DNA from: an uncultured Collinsella sp.
GTDB taxonomy: Bacteria > Actinomycetota > Coriobacteriia > Coriobacteriales > Coriobacteriaceae
Direction: 5' to 3'
NCBI GenBank assembly: GCA_902489945.1
Contig: CABUBZ010000023.1
Coordinates: forward strand, 1-30,547
DNA length: 30,547 bases
The first letter of the stretch is position 1. Each line of letters starts with the position of its first letter. A program made the position numbers and the translations under genes. Of the stretch, positions 1 to 7,362 are shown one piece after another. A model generated the notes under the pieces. It was given only the letters and a program-made list of their open reading frames with translations. It searched no databases and was not told the origin of the DNA.

Positions 1-1
1 C

Positions 2-541
2 GAGGGTGAGGCGGCCGCACTCGTCGCCCAAGCCGTAACCGAGGGCCGCGTCTGCGCGCTCGAGTTCGACAAGTTTTGGTTTGTCGACGTCTATACGCCC
101 AACGCGCAAAACGAACTCGCCCGCATCGACGTGCGCATGGCCTGGGACGATGCCTACCGCGGCTTTTTGAACGCGCTCGAGCGCGAGACCGGCAAACCCG
201 TCGTGACCTGCGGCGACTTTAACGTGGCGCACGAGGAGATCGACCTTAAGAACCCCAAGTCCAACCGCGGCAACGCGGGCTTTTCGGACGAGGAGCGCGG
301 CAAGTTCACCGAGCTACTCAACGCCGGCTTTACCGATACCTGGCGCACGGCAAACCCCGACGTCGAGGGCGTCTACAGCTGGTGGAGCTATCGCTTTAAT
401 GCCCGCAAGAACAACGCAGGCTGGCGCATCGACTACTTCCTGGTAAGCGTCGCAATCGCCGACAACGTACGCGACACCGGCATCCGCGACGACATCTTTG
501 GCAGCGACCATTGCCCCGTCACCCTCACGCTAGAGCTCTAG
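2..541 (+). CDS. xth: Exodeoxyribonuclease III (3' part, start lies outside the window)
   Basis: DNA repair nuclease of the exonuclease/endonuclease/phosphatase fold: 3'-5' exonuclease on duplex DNA and AP endonuclease in base excision repair. The open frame runs in from base 2, giving 179 visible residues of a family usually near 250-270, so the N-terminal third is missing. Visible family motifs are GDFNVAHEEIDL (catalytic Asp and Asn), SWWSYRFNAR, GWRIDYFLVS and, near the end, GSDHCPV, whose Asp-His pair is catalytic. The frame is intact to TAG. A GGGGAC repeat hairpin follows about 7 bases after the stop. The ATG at 131 is internal and should not be taken as the start. Confidence 0.95.
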   Translation, partial: EGEAAALVAQAVTEGRVCALEFDKFWFVDVYTPNAQNELARIDVRMAWDDAYRGFLNALERETGKPVVTCGDFNVAHEEIDLKNPKSNRGNAGFSDEERGKFTELLNAGFTDTWRTANPDVEGVYSWWSYRFNARKNNAGWRIDYFLVSVAIADNVRDTGIRDDIFGSDHCPVTLTLEL

Positions 542-547
542 CCCCAG

Positions 548-580
548 CTGATCCCCTGGGGACGGAGGAAAACGAATCAT
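548..580 (+). repeat. GGGGAC-loop hairpin, copy 1
   Basis: A weak stem (TGATCC near 549-554 against GAATCA near 574-579) encloses CTGGGGACGGAGGAAAA. The same text, with small changes, recurs at 789-835, so the two are direct repeats about 240 bases apart. It fits the window-wide pattern of a GGGGAC loop on an otherwise variable stem. Confidence 0.5.
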
Positions 581-627
581 TTTGGGTCTCGTGGGGGTAT
601 CCGCGTGACCCATCCGCCACGAAACAC

Positions 628-766
628 GCCCATCTACTACGTTTAAGCCACCACCCTCAACCACAGCGAACAACGCAAAAAGAAAACCGACGCAGGTAGA
701 AAGCCTGCGGTTTTTCATAAAACGCGGTCATGGGCGGGAGTATCAAGCTAAACGTAGTAGATGGGC
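628..766. repeat. Inverted-repeat pair around a terminator-like hairpin
   Basis: An 18-base perfect inverted repeat begins GCCCATCTACTACG at 628-645 and returns as its complement at 749-766. Similarity continues outward: CCACGAAACAC left of the first arm resembles the complement of the bases right of the second arm (GTTTCGTGGC). The centre holds a hairpin with T-run at 691-715. The whole unit resembles a short non-autonomous mobile element or a paired terminator. Confidence 0.6.
687..715 (+). terminator. Rho-independent terminator-like hairpin
   Basis: The stem CGCAGG (691-696) pairs with CCTGCG (704-709) across a 7-base loop and is followed by GTTTTT. An A-rich stretch precedes it, so it could act on both strands. 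It lies about 150 bases after the exoIII stop, the nearest upstream gene on this strand. Confidence 0.5.
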
Positions 767-788
767 CAGTTTCGTGGCAAGCGCCGTC

Positions 789-835
789 AACTGATTCCCT
801 GGGGACATCTGGGGACGGAAGAAAATGGATCAATT
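789..835 (+). repeat. GGGGAC-loop hairpin, copy 2
   Basis: AACTGATTCC pairs, with one bulge, with GGATCAATT around a loop that carries GGGGAC twice (801-806 and 811-816). The sequence is a near copy of 548-580, extended by an internal duplication of TGGGGAC. Confidence 0.5.
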
Positions 836-874
836 TGGCTCTCTGAGGGCCACGATGCCCGTCATATCAGCCGG

Positions 875-1040
875 CCATTCCAAAACTATACCGGTTTACG
901 GGGCTGAATCGCGAACCCCCAACCATACGCAATTCCGAGATAATAAAACCGCAGGTGAACGGCTTGCTCTATTTCGAAAAAAGCCGGCATGGTCTGCCTG
1001 CGCCAATCTAGCCCCGTAAACCGGCATAGTTTTGAAATGG
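875..1040. repeat. 166-base element with 31-base inverted ends
   Basis: The arms at 875-905 and 1010-1040 are reverse complements at 29 of 31 positions, with the core CGGTTTACGGGGCT. They enclose about 104 bases with no gene. Size and structure are those of a miniature inverted-repeat element. It also lies directly after the ECF S-component stop (minus strand), so its transcript could fold at the 3' end of that operon. No T-run was seen. Confidence 0.6.
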
Positions 1041-1079
1041 CACTTCGGCAGTATTGATTCCCGCCCCGGCGAACCAGCC

Positions 1080-1793
1080 CTACAGCCCGTATTTCACGAC
1101 GACACGGTTAATGCGACGGCACCAAGGCTTGTACAGGGCGGCCAAAAACACGCAGGTCGCAAAGCCGTGCGTAATATCGAACGGCACTGCCGTGGCAAGA
1201 CGCGCCACGGCACCCGCCCAAGTAAGCGGCTGTACAAATCCAATGATGTCATACGCGTTGATCACGACGCCATAGAGCAGGCCCGACGCAAAGCCGTACG
1301 CCAGCAGCGCCGGCATGCGCACGGTTCCATCCGCACGGTCAAACGCACCGGCATGCGCCAGCGCACCGCCGACATAGCCAACCAGGCCCCAGGCATACAT
1401 CTGCCACGGCGTCCACATGCCCTGTCCAAAAAAGAAATTGCTGGTCAGCGCCGCCAGCGCGCCAACCATAAAACCATTGCGGCGGCCAAGCGTCGCCCCC
1501 GCGATAATGGCGATGGCGCTCACCGGTTTAAAGTCGGGAATGGGCCCAAACAGGATGCGCCCCGTCGCCGCCAGCGCCGCCAGCACCAGCGTGGGCATAA
1601 TCTGGCGCAAACCCGGACGAGATGCCTCGTAACCCGCAAAGAACAGTGCGAGCACCAGCGCCACCACGACAAGCATGGCCAACGCTGCCTGCCCAACACC
1701 CGACAGCAACGCCGCAGCCATCACCGCCGGCACCGCCAACAGCAGCGGGATCTCCAGTTTTGCAAGCAGGCGCAAGCCGCGATAATCCGCCAT
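1080..1793 (-). CDS. ECF transporter S component (substrate-binding membrane subunit)
   Basis: Membrane subunit that would give substrate specificity to the energy-coupling-factor importer encoded upstream. The 237-residue product is almost entirely hydrophobic, about six membrane segments, and carries FGPIPDFKPVSAI and SNFFFGQGMWTPWQMYAWG, typical of the general ECF_trnsprt (PF12822-like) S-component group. The ATG at 1793 is preferred over the longer frame to 1868 because it sits 4 bases after the stop of the ATPase gene, as expected for a coupled operon. The substrate cannot be read from the sequence: a vitamin such as a corrinoid is possible for this subgroup, but no riboswitch was seen to support any choice. 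Confidence 0.85.
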   Translation of the reverse strand: MADYRGLRLLAKLEIPLLLAVPAVMAAALLSGVGQAALAMLVVVALVLALFFAGYEASRPGLRQIMPTLVLAALAATGRILFGPIPDFKPVSAIAIIAGATLGRRNGFMVGALAALTSNFFFGQGMWTPWQMYAWGLVGYVGGALAHAGAFDRADGTVRMPALLAYGFASGLLYGVVINAYDIIGFVQPLTWAGAVARLATAVPFDITHGFATCVFLAALYKPWCRRINRVVVKYGL

Positions 1794-1797
1794 TCCA

Positions 1798-3441
1798 TCA
1801 CGACCTATAGAACACGTTGTCGGCAAAGAAATCTGCCGGCGGCTCCATGCAGGCAATCTCACCGTCAAACATCATGGCGACGTCGTCGGCAACCTGCTCG
1901 GCAAAGTCCAAATCGTGCGTAGCCATGATGACGGTGCCGCCAGCCTTCGCATGGTCACGCAGGGCGCGGGCGATGATGCGGCGGCTCTCCAGGTCCAAGC
2001 CCTTCGTGGGCTCGTCAAGCAGCAGCAGCTCGGGGCCGATCAGCAGCAGCTTTGCCAGTGCAAGCAGCTGGCGCTGTCCGCCCGAGAGGTCGTAAGGGTG
2101 GCGCGTCTCCAAGCCGTCCAATCCCAGTTGCGCCGCACGCTCCCGCGCCAAGTTCTCGTCATATCCGCAGGTCGAGGCCCATTCCATCAGCTCGTCGCAC
2201 ACCGTCTCGGCAACCAGCAGGGCCTTGGGGTTCTGCGGCAGCAGCGCAGCCGAGGCCGCCCCGCGCACCATACGACCACGCTGCAGCTTGGCAGTCTTGG
2301 CCAGCACCGAAAGCATCGTCGACTTGCCGCAGCCGTTACCGCCCACAACCGCATGCACCGCGCCAGCCGAAAACGACGCATCGAGCCCGCGCAGCACCCA
2401 ACCGCCCGCGCGATCGTAGCGAAACCAGCTCCCTGCCAGGGTGGTAGCCGACCCAGCGTGCATTTTTTGGAGTATTCTGCTTCCATCCGTGCGCGGGAAG
2501 GCTTCCGAGCCGTTCTTGAGCGACGTTTGCGCCACAAATTCGGACGATTTGTCCAATTCCGAACTTTTTTTCGCGCTCGATGCGTCCACGGGCGACTCCA
2601 GAGAGCCCAAACTGTCCTCACGCCTGCTGAATACTCCTGTTTTTGCACATCGGATGGCACCCCACCCCAACATGTCATCGGAAAACAGCGATTCTCGGCG
2701 TCCCAAAGAAGCCATATCCGCCACCTCGCGCACGCGGCCGCCCTCAATCCGGTACGCACACGTCGCATACTCGAGCATCGGCCGCGGCTGATGCGTCGCC
2801 ACAACAACCGTGCAGCCCAGCTCACGGTTCACGCGAAACAGCGCGTGCAGAAAATTCTTCTCGGCAACGGGATCGAGCTGAGACGTGGGCTCGTCGAGCA
2901 GCAGCACGCGCGGGCGTAGCGTCAGAACGGCCGCCAACGACAGCAACTGTTTGCGACCACCCGAAAGCGTGTCAGTATCGCGGTGAAGCCAATCTTCCAG
3001 CCCAAAGAAATAGCTGGTCTCAGCTACGCGACGGCGCATCTCGTCGCGCGCTAGCCCCAAGTTTTCCAGGCCAAACGCCATCTCGTGCCAGACGGTTTCG
3101 CACACGATCTGGTTCTCGGGATCCTGGAACACATAACCCACGCGCTCCGCCGATGCCCGCACGTCCATGTCGGCGACGGGCTCGCCCAGCACGAGCAGTT
3201 CGCCAGTGCGCTCGCCCGCCGGAGCGATCTCGGGTTTGAGCAGCGACAGCAGCGTCGACTTACCCGATCCGGTACCGCCAACAAGCAGCGCAAATGCACC
3301 CTGGGGAACAGACCAGTCGAGCCCCTCGAGTACCGACGCCTCAGCCCCGGGGTAGGTAAAGCTCAGGCCCCGTACCTCAATCGCAGGCACATCGGAGCCG
3401 CACGCCCCGCCCGTTACCGAGCAGCTATCCAACCGAGCCAT
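1798..3441 (-). CDS. ECF transporter double ATPase (fused EcfA/EcfA'-type)
   Basis: Two ABC ATPase domains in one 547-residue chain power the importer. Domain 1: Walker A GGTGSGKST (55-63), signature LSGGRKQ (159-165), Walker B ending DE at 183-184, switch His 217. Domain 2: Walker A GGNGCGKST (367-375), signature LSGGQRQ (452-458), DE 476-477, His 509. Both sites look competent. The linker at about 250-335 is long and polar; residues about 265-328 (bases 2459-2647) are Ser/Lys-rich, unlike the rest, and bounded by inverted repeats, which suggests an in-frame insertion. The ATG overlaps the TGA of the T-component gene by one base, so translation is probably coupled. Confidence 0.93.
   Translation of the reverse strand: MARLDSCSVTGGACGSDVPAIEVRGLSFTYPGAEASVLEGLDWSVPQGAFALLVGGTGSGKSTLLSLLKPEIAPAGERTGELLVLGEPVADMDVRASAERVGYVFQDPENQIVCETVWHEMAFGLENLGLARDEMRRRVAETSYFFGLEDWLHRDTDTLSGGRKQLLSLAAVLTLRPRVLLLDEPTSQLDPVAEKNFLHALFRVNRELGCTVVVATHQPRPMLEYATCAYRIEGGRVREVADMASLGRRESLFSDDMLGWGAIRCAKTGVFSRREDSLGSLESPVDASSAKKSSELDKSSEFVAQTSLKNGSEAFPRTDGSRILQKMHAGSATTLAGSWFRYDRAGGWVLRGLDASFSAGAVHAVVGGNGCGKSTMLSVLAKTAKLQRGRMVRGAASAALLPQNPKALLVAETVCDELMEWASTCGYDENLARERAAQLGLDGLETRHPYDLSGGQRQLLALAKLLLIGPELLLLDEPTKGLDLESRRIIARALRDHAKAGGTVIMATHDLDFAEQVADDVAMMFDGEIACMEPPADFFADNVFYRS
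2459..2647 (-). repeat. In-frame insertion-like segment inside the ECF ATPase gene
   Basis: The ends share TGCA, six variable bases, then GGAGTATTC and GC (2459-2480, and the reverse complement of 2626-2647), 15 of 22 positions matching. The segment is 189 bases, exactly 63 codons, and stays open in the gene's frame. It encodes a polar stretch in the interdomain linker where an insertion would be tolerated. An internal palindrome (TTCGGA to TCCGAA, about 2539-2562) is also present. Reading it as a mobile palindromic element is inference. Confidence 0.5.
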
Positions 3442-4334
3442 CAGCCAAACCTCTTCTCATCACTCGCGTGCAACGCGCAAGGCAGCACCATCCAGGCAGC
3501 GTACACAACATAGCCCGGCCACGGCGCCGGCACCAAGAGCTGAGGATAAAACGAATACTGCGTCGTCGCGGTCCACGCCACTGTCACCGTGACCACGCCA
3601 AACAGTGCAAGCCCAACCAGCGCGGCAACATCGCCGCGCCCCAGCCGATACCGCGCATACGTCGTACGACGCGTCGCGGCACCCCACCCGCGCGAGCGCA
3701 TCGCGTCCGCGCGCTCCAGCGAATCTTCCATGCCCCAGCCCATCAACACACTCGATGCCCGCAAACGCGAACGCACGGGGTCGGCCGGCGCGCGGCCCGG
3801 TGCATCGATCGCATCCTGCACCGCCAGCACCGTACGACCGCGGCGCAAAAACTGCGGGATAAGCCTCATGCACATCGAGATCATGAGCGCGATCACCGGC
3901 GCGGCATTACCCAGCAGCGCGAGCACCTTGTCGTATTCGAGCATCGACGCCGCGGCCTCAAACCACAGCACGCTCGCCACAAACAGCCCGCCCATGCACA
4001 GGCCGTAAACCATGCTCTCTAGATACACCGCACGCATGCCAATACGAAACAGCTCCGTCGAACCCGAAGCGCTAAACAGTGGATTGACCAGCGCGATAAT
4101 CAAAATCACCGGCAGCTGCCAGCGGAGTGCGCCCAGCGTGCGGGCAGCCCCACGCGTCGCAAATCCATACGCCAGCCCGCCCGCAAGTGACAGCGCAATC
4201 AGCACCGGCTGCATCGAGAACATGGTGAGCCCCAGCGTCAGCACTATATAGATTGCCGGCACCGCCGGATGCGACATCGAGAACGCCGCGACGGGCTCGC
4301 CGCCAAACTCCTCTCGTATGTTGTCCACGGGCAC
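3441..4334 (-). CDS. ECF transporter T component (energy-coupling membrane subunit)
   Basis: EcfT-type subunit linking the two ATPase domains to the S component. From the chosen GTG the product is 297 residues, with about five or six hydrophobic segments and two Arg-rich coupling regions: MRLIPQFLRRGR and, more typically, ADAMRSRGWG, which fits the Ala-Arg-x motif of coupling helices. GTG at 4334 is chosen because GAGGGGA lies about 8 bases upstream and the family usually has 250-290 residues. The frame continues to an ATG at 4499, but the extra 55 residues are Arg-rich, lack membrane character and would overlap the glmU leader. ATG 4277 is a third option. It is the first gene of the operon. 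Confidence 0.88.
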   Translation of the reverse strand: MPVDNIREEFGGEPVAAFSMSHPAVPAIYIVLTLGLTMFSMQPVLIALSLAGGLAYGFATRGAARTLGALRWQLPVILIIALVNPLFSASGSTELFRIGMRAVYLESMVYGLCMGGLFVASVLWFEAAASMLEYDKVLALLGNAAPVIALMISMCMRLIPQFLRRGRTVLAVQDAIDAPGRAPADPVRSRLRASSVLMGWGMEDSLERADAMRSRGWGAATRRTTYARYRLGRGDVAALVGLALFGVVTVTVAWTATTQYSFYPQLLVPAPWPGYVVYAAWMVLPCALHASDEKRFG

Positions 4335-4527
4335 CCCCGTCCCCTCGCGCAAACGACAGCTCCGCAGCACCGCCAACGCCGCACGCAAGCAGTGCAAACG
4401 CCACGCCGGCGGCGCAAGCCTCAACCGCCGCAAACCAATCGTTACGCGCTCATCATATGCCTGCGGTATCATATTGCGCCGTGTATCGTTTCCAAACACA
4501 CGTCTCTATAACGTAACAGGAGATCAC

Positions 4528-5940
4528 ATGGACGCAACCGCAATTATCCTCGCCGCCGGCGAGGGCACCCGCATGAAGTCGAACCACTGCAAGGTTTCGC
4601 ACAAGATCCTGGGTAAGCCCATGGTCCAGTGGATCGTCGACGCTACCATCAAGGCCGGCTGCAGCCGCGTCGTGGTCGTCATCGGCAGCCACGCCGACGA
4701 GATGCGCGCCCTTATCGACGGCGCCTACGCCAACAGCGCCACCAAGGTCGAGTGCGTCGAGCAGACCGAGCGCCTGGGCACCGGCCATGCTGTCAAGGTC
4801 GCGCTCGAGGCCTGCGGCATCACGCAAGGCCCGGTCGTCGTGCTCAACGGCGACCTGCCGCTCATCACCGCCGACACCGTCGCCAAATTCGCGCAGACCG
4901 TCGCTACCGGCGAGCTCGCCTGCACCGTCATGACCATGACCCCGCCCGACCCCTTCGGCTACGGCCGCATCAAGCTGGGTGCCGACGGCCAGATCGAGCG
5001 CATCATCGAGCAGAAGGACTGCACGCCCGAGCAGGCCGCCACGCTGCTCGAGTGCAACGCCGGCTGCTACGCCTTCGACGGCGCGCAGCTCGCCGCACAC
5101 ATCGACGAAATCGGCAACGACAACGCGCAGTCCGAGTACTACCTGCCCGACATGCTCGAGATCCTCAAAGGTCACGGCCAGGCAGTCTCCATCTTCCACT
5201 GCGACGACTGCCGCGACGGCCTGGGCGTCAACAGCCGCATCCAGCTCGCGCAGCTCACCGCCATCGCGCGCGACCGCATCAACGAGCACTGGATGGCCGA
5301 GGGCGTTACCTTCATCGACCCCACGCAGGCTTGGATCGGCCCCGACGCCACCATCGGCCGCGACACCGTCGTGTGGCCGCAGACGCACCTGATTGGCCAC
5401 GTCACCGTGGGCGAGGAATGCCAGCTCGGCCCCAACAGCCGCCTCACCGACACCACCGTCGGCAGCGGCTGCACCATCGATGAGACCATCGCCATCGAGG
5501 CCGTCATCGAGAACGGCGTCGACTGCGGCCCGCGCGCCTACCTGCGCCCGGGCACCCATATGCTCGACGGCTCCAAGGCCGGCACGCACGTGGAGATCAA
5601 GAAGTCCACGATCGGCGAGGGCTCCAAGGTGCCGCACCTGTCCTACATCGGCGATACCACCATGGGCTCAGGCGTCAACGTGGGCGCAGGCTCCATCACC
5701 TGCAACTACGACGGCGTGCACAAGCACAAGACCGTCATCGGCAAGGATGCCTTCATCGGTTCCGACACCATGATGGTCGCGCCCGCCCAGATCGGCGACG
5801 GCGCGCTCGTGGCCGCCGGCTCCGTCATCACCGAGCCGGTCCCGGCCGACGCACTCGGTCTGGGCCGCGCCCGTCAGGTAAATATTGAGGGCTGGGCCGC
5901 CGATTATCGCCGCCGTCTGCACGAGGACGACGAGGTATAA
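4528..5940 (+). CDS. glmU: Bifunctional GlmU: GlcN-1-P acetyltransferase / GlcNAc-1-P uridylyltransferase
   Basis: Makes UDP-GlcNAc for peptidoglycan in two steps. The 470-residue product opens with the nucleotidyltransferase signature LAAGEGTRMKS (residues 8-18), followed by VLNGDLPLI (metal-binding Asp) and NAQSEYYLPDML. The C-terminal half is a left-handed beta-helix of hexapeptide repeats with KAGTHVEIKKS, a conserved His in KVPHLSYIGDT, and NVGAGSITCNYDG, the acetyl-CoA region. ATG 4528 has AGGAGA 6 bases upstream; the frame runs open further back to 4318, but that part has no family similarity. The 193 bases between it and the divergent ECF operon should hold both promoters. A strong terminator follows. 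The order glmU, prs, pth is an old conserved neighbourhood, also seen in Bacillus. Confidence 0.97.
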   Translation: MDATAIILAAGEGTRMKSNHCKVSHKILGKPMVQWIVDATIKAGCSRVVVVIGSHADEMRALIDGAYANSATKVECVEQTERLGTGHAVKVALEACGITQGPVVVLNGDLPLITADTVAKFAQTVATGELACTVMTMTPPDPFGYGRIKLGADGQIERIIEQKDCTPEQAATLLECNAGCYAFDGAQLAAHIDEIGNDNAQSEYYLPDMLEILKGHGQAVSIFHCDDCRDGLGVNSRIQLAQLTAIARDRINEHWMAEGVTFIDPTQAWIGPDATIGRDTVVWPQTHLIGHVTVGEECQLGPNSRLTDTTVGSGCTIDETIAIEAVIENGVDCGPRAYLRPGTHMLDGSKAGTHVEIKKSTIGEGSKVPHLSYIGDTTMGSGVNVGAGSITCNYDGVHKHKTVIGKDAFIGSDTMMVAPAQIGDGALVAAGSVITEPVPADALGLGRARQVNIEGWAADYRRRLHEDDEV

Positions 5941-5957
5941 CGTTTTACCAAGCATTT

Positions 5958-5990
5958 AAGGAGCTGTTCCCATGGGGACGGCTCCTTTTT
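5958..5990 (+). terminator. Rho-independent terminator after glmU
   Basis: A 14-base stem (AAGGAGCTGTTCCC against GGGGACGGCTCCTT, with G-T pairs) has a 2-base loop and ends in a run of T (5984-5990). It starts 18 bases after the glmU stop. The stem happens to contain GGGGAC, but here the sequence is paired and not in the loop. Confidence 0.85.
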
Positions 5991-6133
5991 CTATGCTGAC
6001 CTGCGCGGCCGGATGAGTGGTCGGTTCGTGTCCGTTGACGGTAAAGACGTTATCAAGACCCGATTAACCCCGCCGCACGGTTACAATGCAAAAAGGCATC
6101 TATATGGCATTCGATATATAAAGGAGAAGGGTA

Positions 6134-7120
6134 ATGCCGATTATTGATCCCGAGAAGTCGGAGAATATGCGCAAGATTATCCGCGTGTATTCCGGTTCCT
6201 CCAACCGTCCCCTCGCTCAGAAGATCGCTGAGTACCTTGGGGTCGAGCTTTCGGGCCTTACGCTAAAGCAGTTCGCCAATGGTGAGATTTACGCCCGCTA
6301 CGACGAGACCGTCCGCGGCGCCGACGTCTTCCTGATTCAGTCCGTGGCCGGCGGCAACGTCAACGACATGCTCATGGAGCTGCTCATCGCCACCGACGCT
6401 GCCAAGCGCGCATCTGCCCGCTCCATCACCGCCGTCATCACCCACTACGGCTATGCCCGCCAGGACCGCAAGGCCGGCCCGCGCGAGCCCATCACCGCCC
6501 GCCTCGTCGCCAACCTGCTCGAGCGTGCCGGCGTCAACCGCATCATCACCCTCGACCTGCACCAGGGCCAGATCCAGGGCTTCTTCGATATCCCGGTCAA
6601 CCACCTGTCCGCACTGCCGCTGTTTGGCCAGTACTACAACGCCATGAACTTCGACACTGACAACCTGGTTGTCGTCTCCCCCGACGTGGGTCGTGCCAAG
6701 GCCGCCAAGAAGCTCTCCGACATGCTCGGCTGCAGCCTCGCCATCGCCCACAAGGGCCGTCCGCGCCACAACGCCGCCGAGGTCATGGGCATCATCGGTG
6801 ACATCAAGGGCAAGACCTGCGTCATCAACGACGACATGATCGACACCGCTGGCACCCTGTGCGCCAACGTCAAGGAGCTCAAGGCCATGGGCGCCGGCGA
6901 CATCTACGTGTGCGCCACCCACGGCATCTTCTCGGGCCCGGCTATCGAGCGCCTGAACGATGCCCCCATCGTCGAGTGCGTCGTCACCGATGCCATCCCC
7001 GTCGAGGTCGGCGGCAAGATTAAGACCATCTCGGTCGCCGAGGAGTTCGCTCAGGCCATCTCCGCCGTTTACCACGAGGAGCCCGTCTCTACGCTCGTCG
7101 GCGGCGACTTCGCGCTGTAG
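6134..7120 (+). CDS. prs: Ribose-phosphate pyrophosphokinase (PRPP synthetase)
   Basis: Transfers pyrophosphate from ATP to ribose 5-phosphate, giving PRPP for purine, pyrimidine, histidine and tryptophan synthesis; purF in this window uses the product. The 328-residue length is standard. Visible motifs are FANGEIYARYDETVRGADVF, ARQDRKAGPREPITA, VVSPDVGRAKAAKKL and the PRPP-binding INDDMIDTAGT. The catalytic flexible loop reads HKGRPRHNAAEVM, where many bacterial enzymes have KRRP; the Lys and the second Arg remain. ATG 6134 follows AAGGAG (6121-6126) at good distance. The terminator upstream implies its own promoter within 5991-6120, but no convincing -35/-10 pair was identified. Confidence 0.97.
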   Translation: MPIIDPEKSENMRKIIRVYSGSSNRPLAQKIAEYLGVELSGLTLKQFANGEIYARYDETVRGADVFLIQSVAGGNVNDMLMELLIATDAAKRASARSITAVITHYGYARQDRKAGPREPITARLVANLLERAGVNRIITLDLHQGQIQGFFDIPVNHLSALPLFGQYYNAMNFDTDNLVVVSPDVGRAKAAKKLSDMLGCSLAIAHKGRPRHNAAEVMGIIGDIKGKTCVINDDMIDTAGTLCANVKELKAMGAGDIYVCATHGIFSGPAIERLNDAPIVECVVTDAIPVEVGGKIKTISVAEEFAQAISAVYHEEPVSTLVGGDFAL

Positions 7121-7143
7121 TCGCTCGACCCTCGCATCCCTCC

Positions 7144-7248
7144 GGAAACCCCGGGCACGCCTGCGGGGTTATCACGCGAACGTCCTCGCCGCTTTGCGGC
7201 TGCGGGATGTTCGCTTTGATAACCCCTCCCGGCGTGCCCGGGGTTTCC
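7144..7248. repeat. Long imperfect hairpin between prs and pth
   Basis: A perfect 17-base outer stem (7144-7160 with 7232-7248, containing CCCCGGGCACGC) continues inward through GGGGTTATCA / TGATAACCCC and GCGAACGTCC / GGATGTTCGC to a small central GC-rich loop. The whole 105-base unit would fold into one rod when transcribed. No T-run follows, so plain intrinsic termination is not obvious. It may be a repeat element, a processing site or an mRNA-stabilising structure. Confidence 0.65.
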
Positions 7249-7362
7249 TGCTGTCTCGGGTCAGCTGTTTTCTGAAATGACTTTGCTGCAACCTTTCCTC
7301 GCCTTCGGCGGGCGTGGTAGCCTTTGTCGTTGATTGAACTATTTATGTAACGGAGGACAAAC

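Larger units (their letters stand above)
542..1079. other. Gene-free gap filled with repeat elements
   Basis: This 538-base gap between exoIII and the convergent ECF S-component gene holds no credible gene. Short frames at 511-699 and 825-1019 lack a plausible ribosome site and run across inverted repeats. The gap contains two GGGGAC hairpins (548-580 and 789-835), an inverted pair at 628-645/749-766 around a terminator-like hairpin, a small TGGGTC/GACCCA hairpin (583-588/607-612), and a 166-base element with 31-base inverted ends (875-1040). Confidence 0.7.

Noticed and set aside
511..699. 62-codon open frame after exoIII
   Set aside because: It overlaps the exoIII end and crosses two repeat structures, with no ribosome site.
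825..1019. 64-codon open frame in the first gap
   Set aside because: It runs through the inverted-repeat element at 875-1040 and has no homology that I recognise.
1915..2919. 334-codon open frame on the plus strand
   Set aside because: Antisense to the ECF ATPase, no plausible ribosome site.
4335..4499. 55-residue N-terminal extension of the ECF T component
   Set aside because: Arg-rich and unlike the family; it would occupy the glmU promoter region, and a good GTG start with a ribosome site lies at 4334.
4453..5637. 394-codon open frame on the minus strand
   Set aside because: Antisense shadow of glmU; low-complexity Ala/Gly/Val/Asp translation.
7144..7248. tRNA or known riboswitch in the prs-pth gap
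   Set aside because: The structure is a single rod with no cloverleaf, anticodon arm or recognisable aptamer core.
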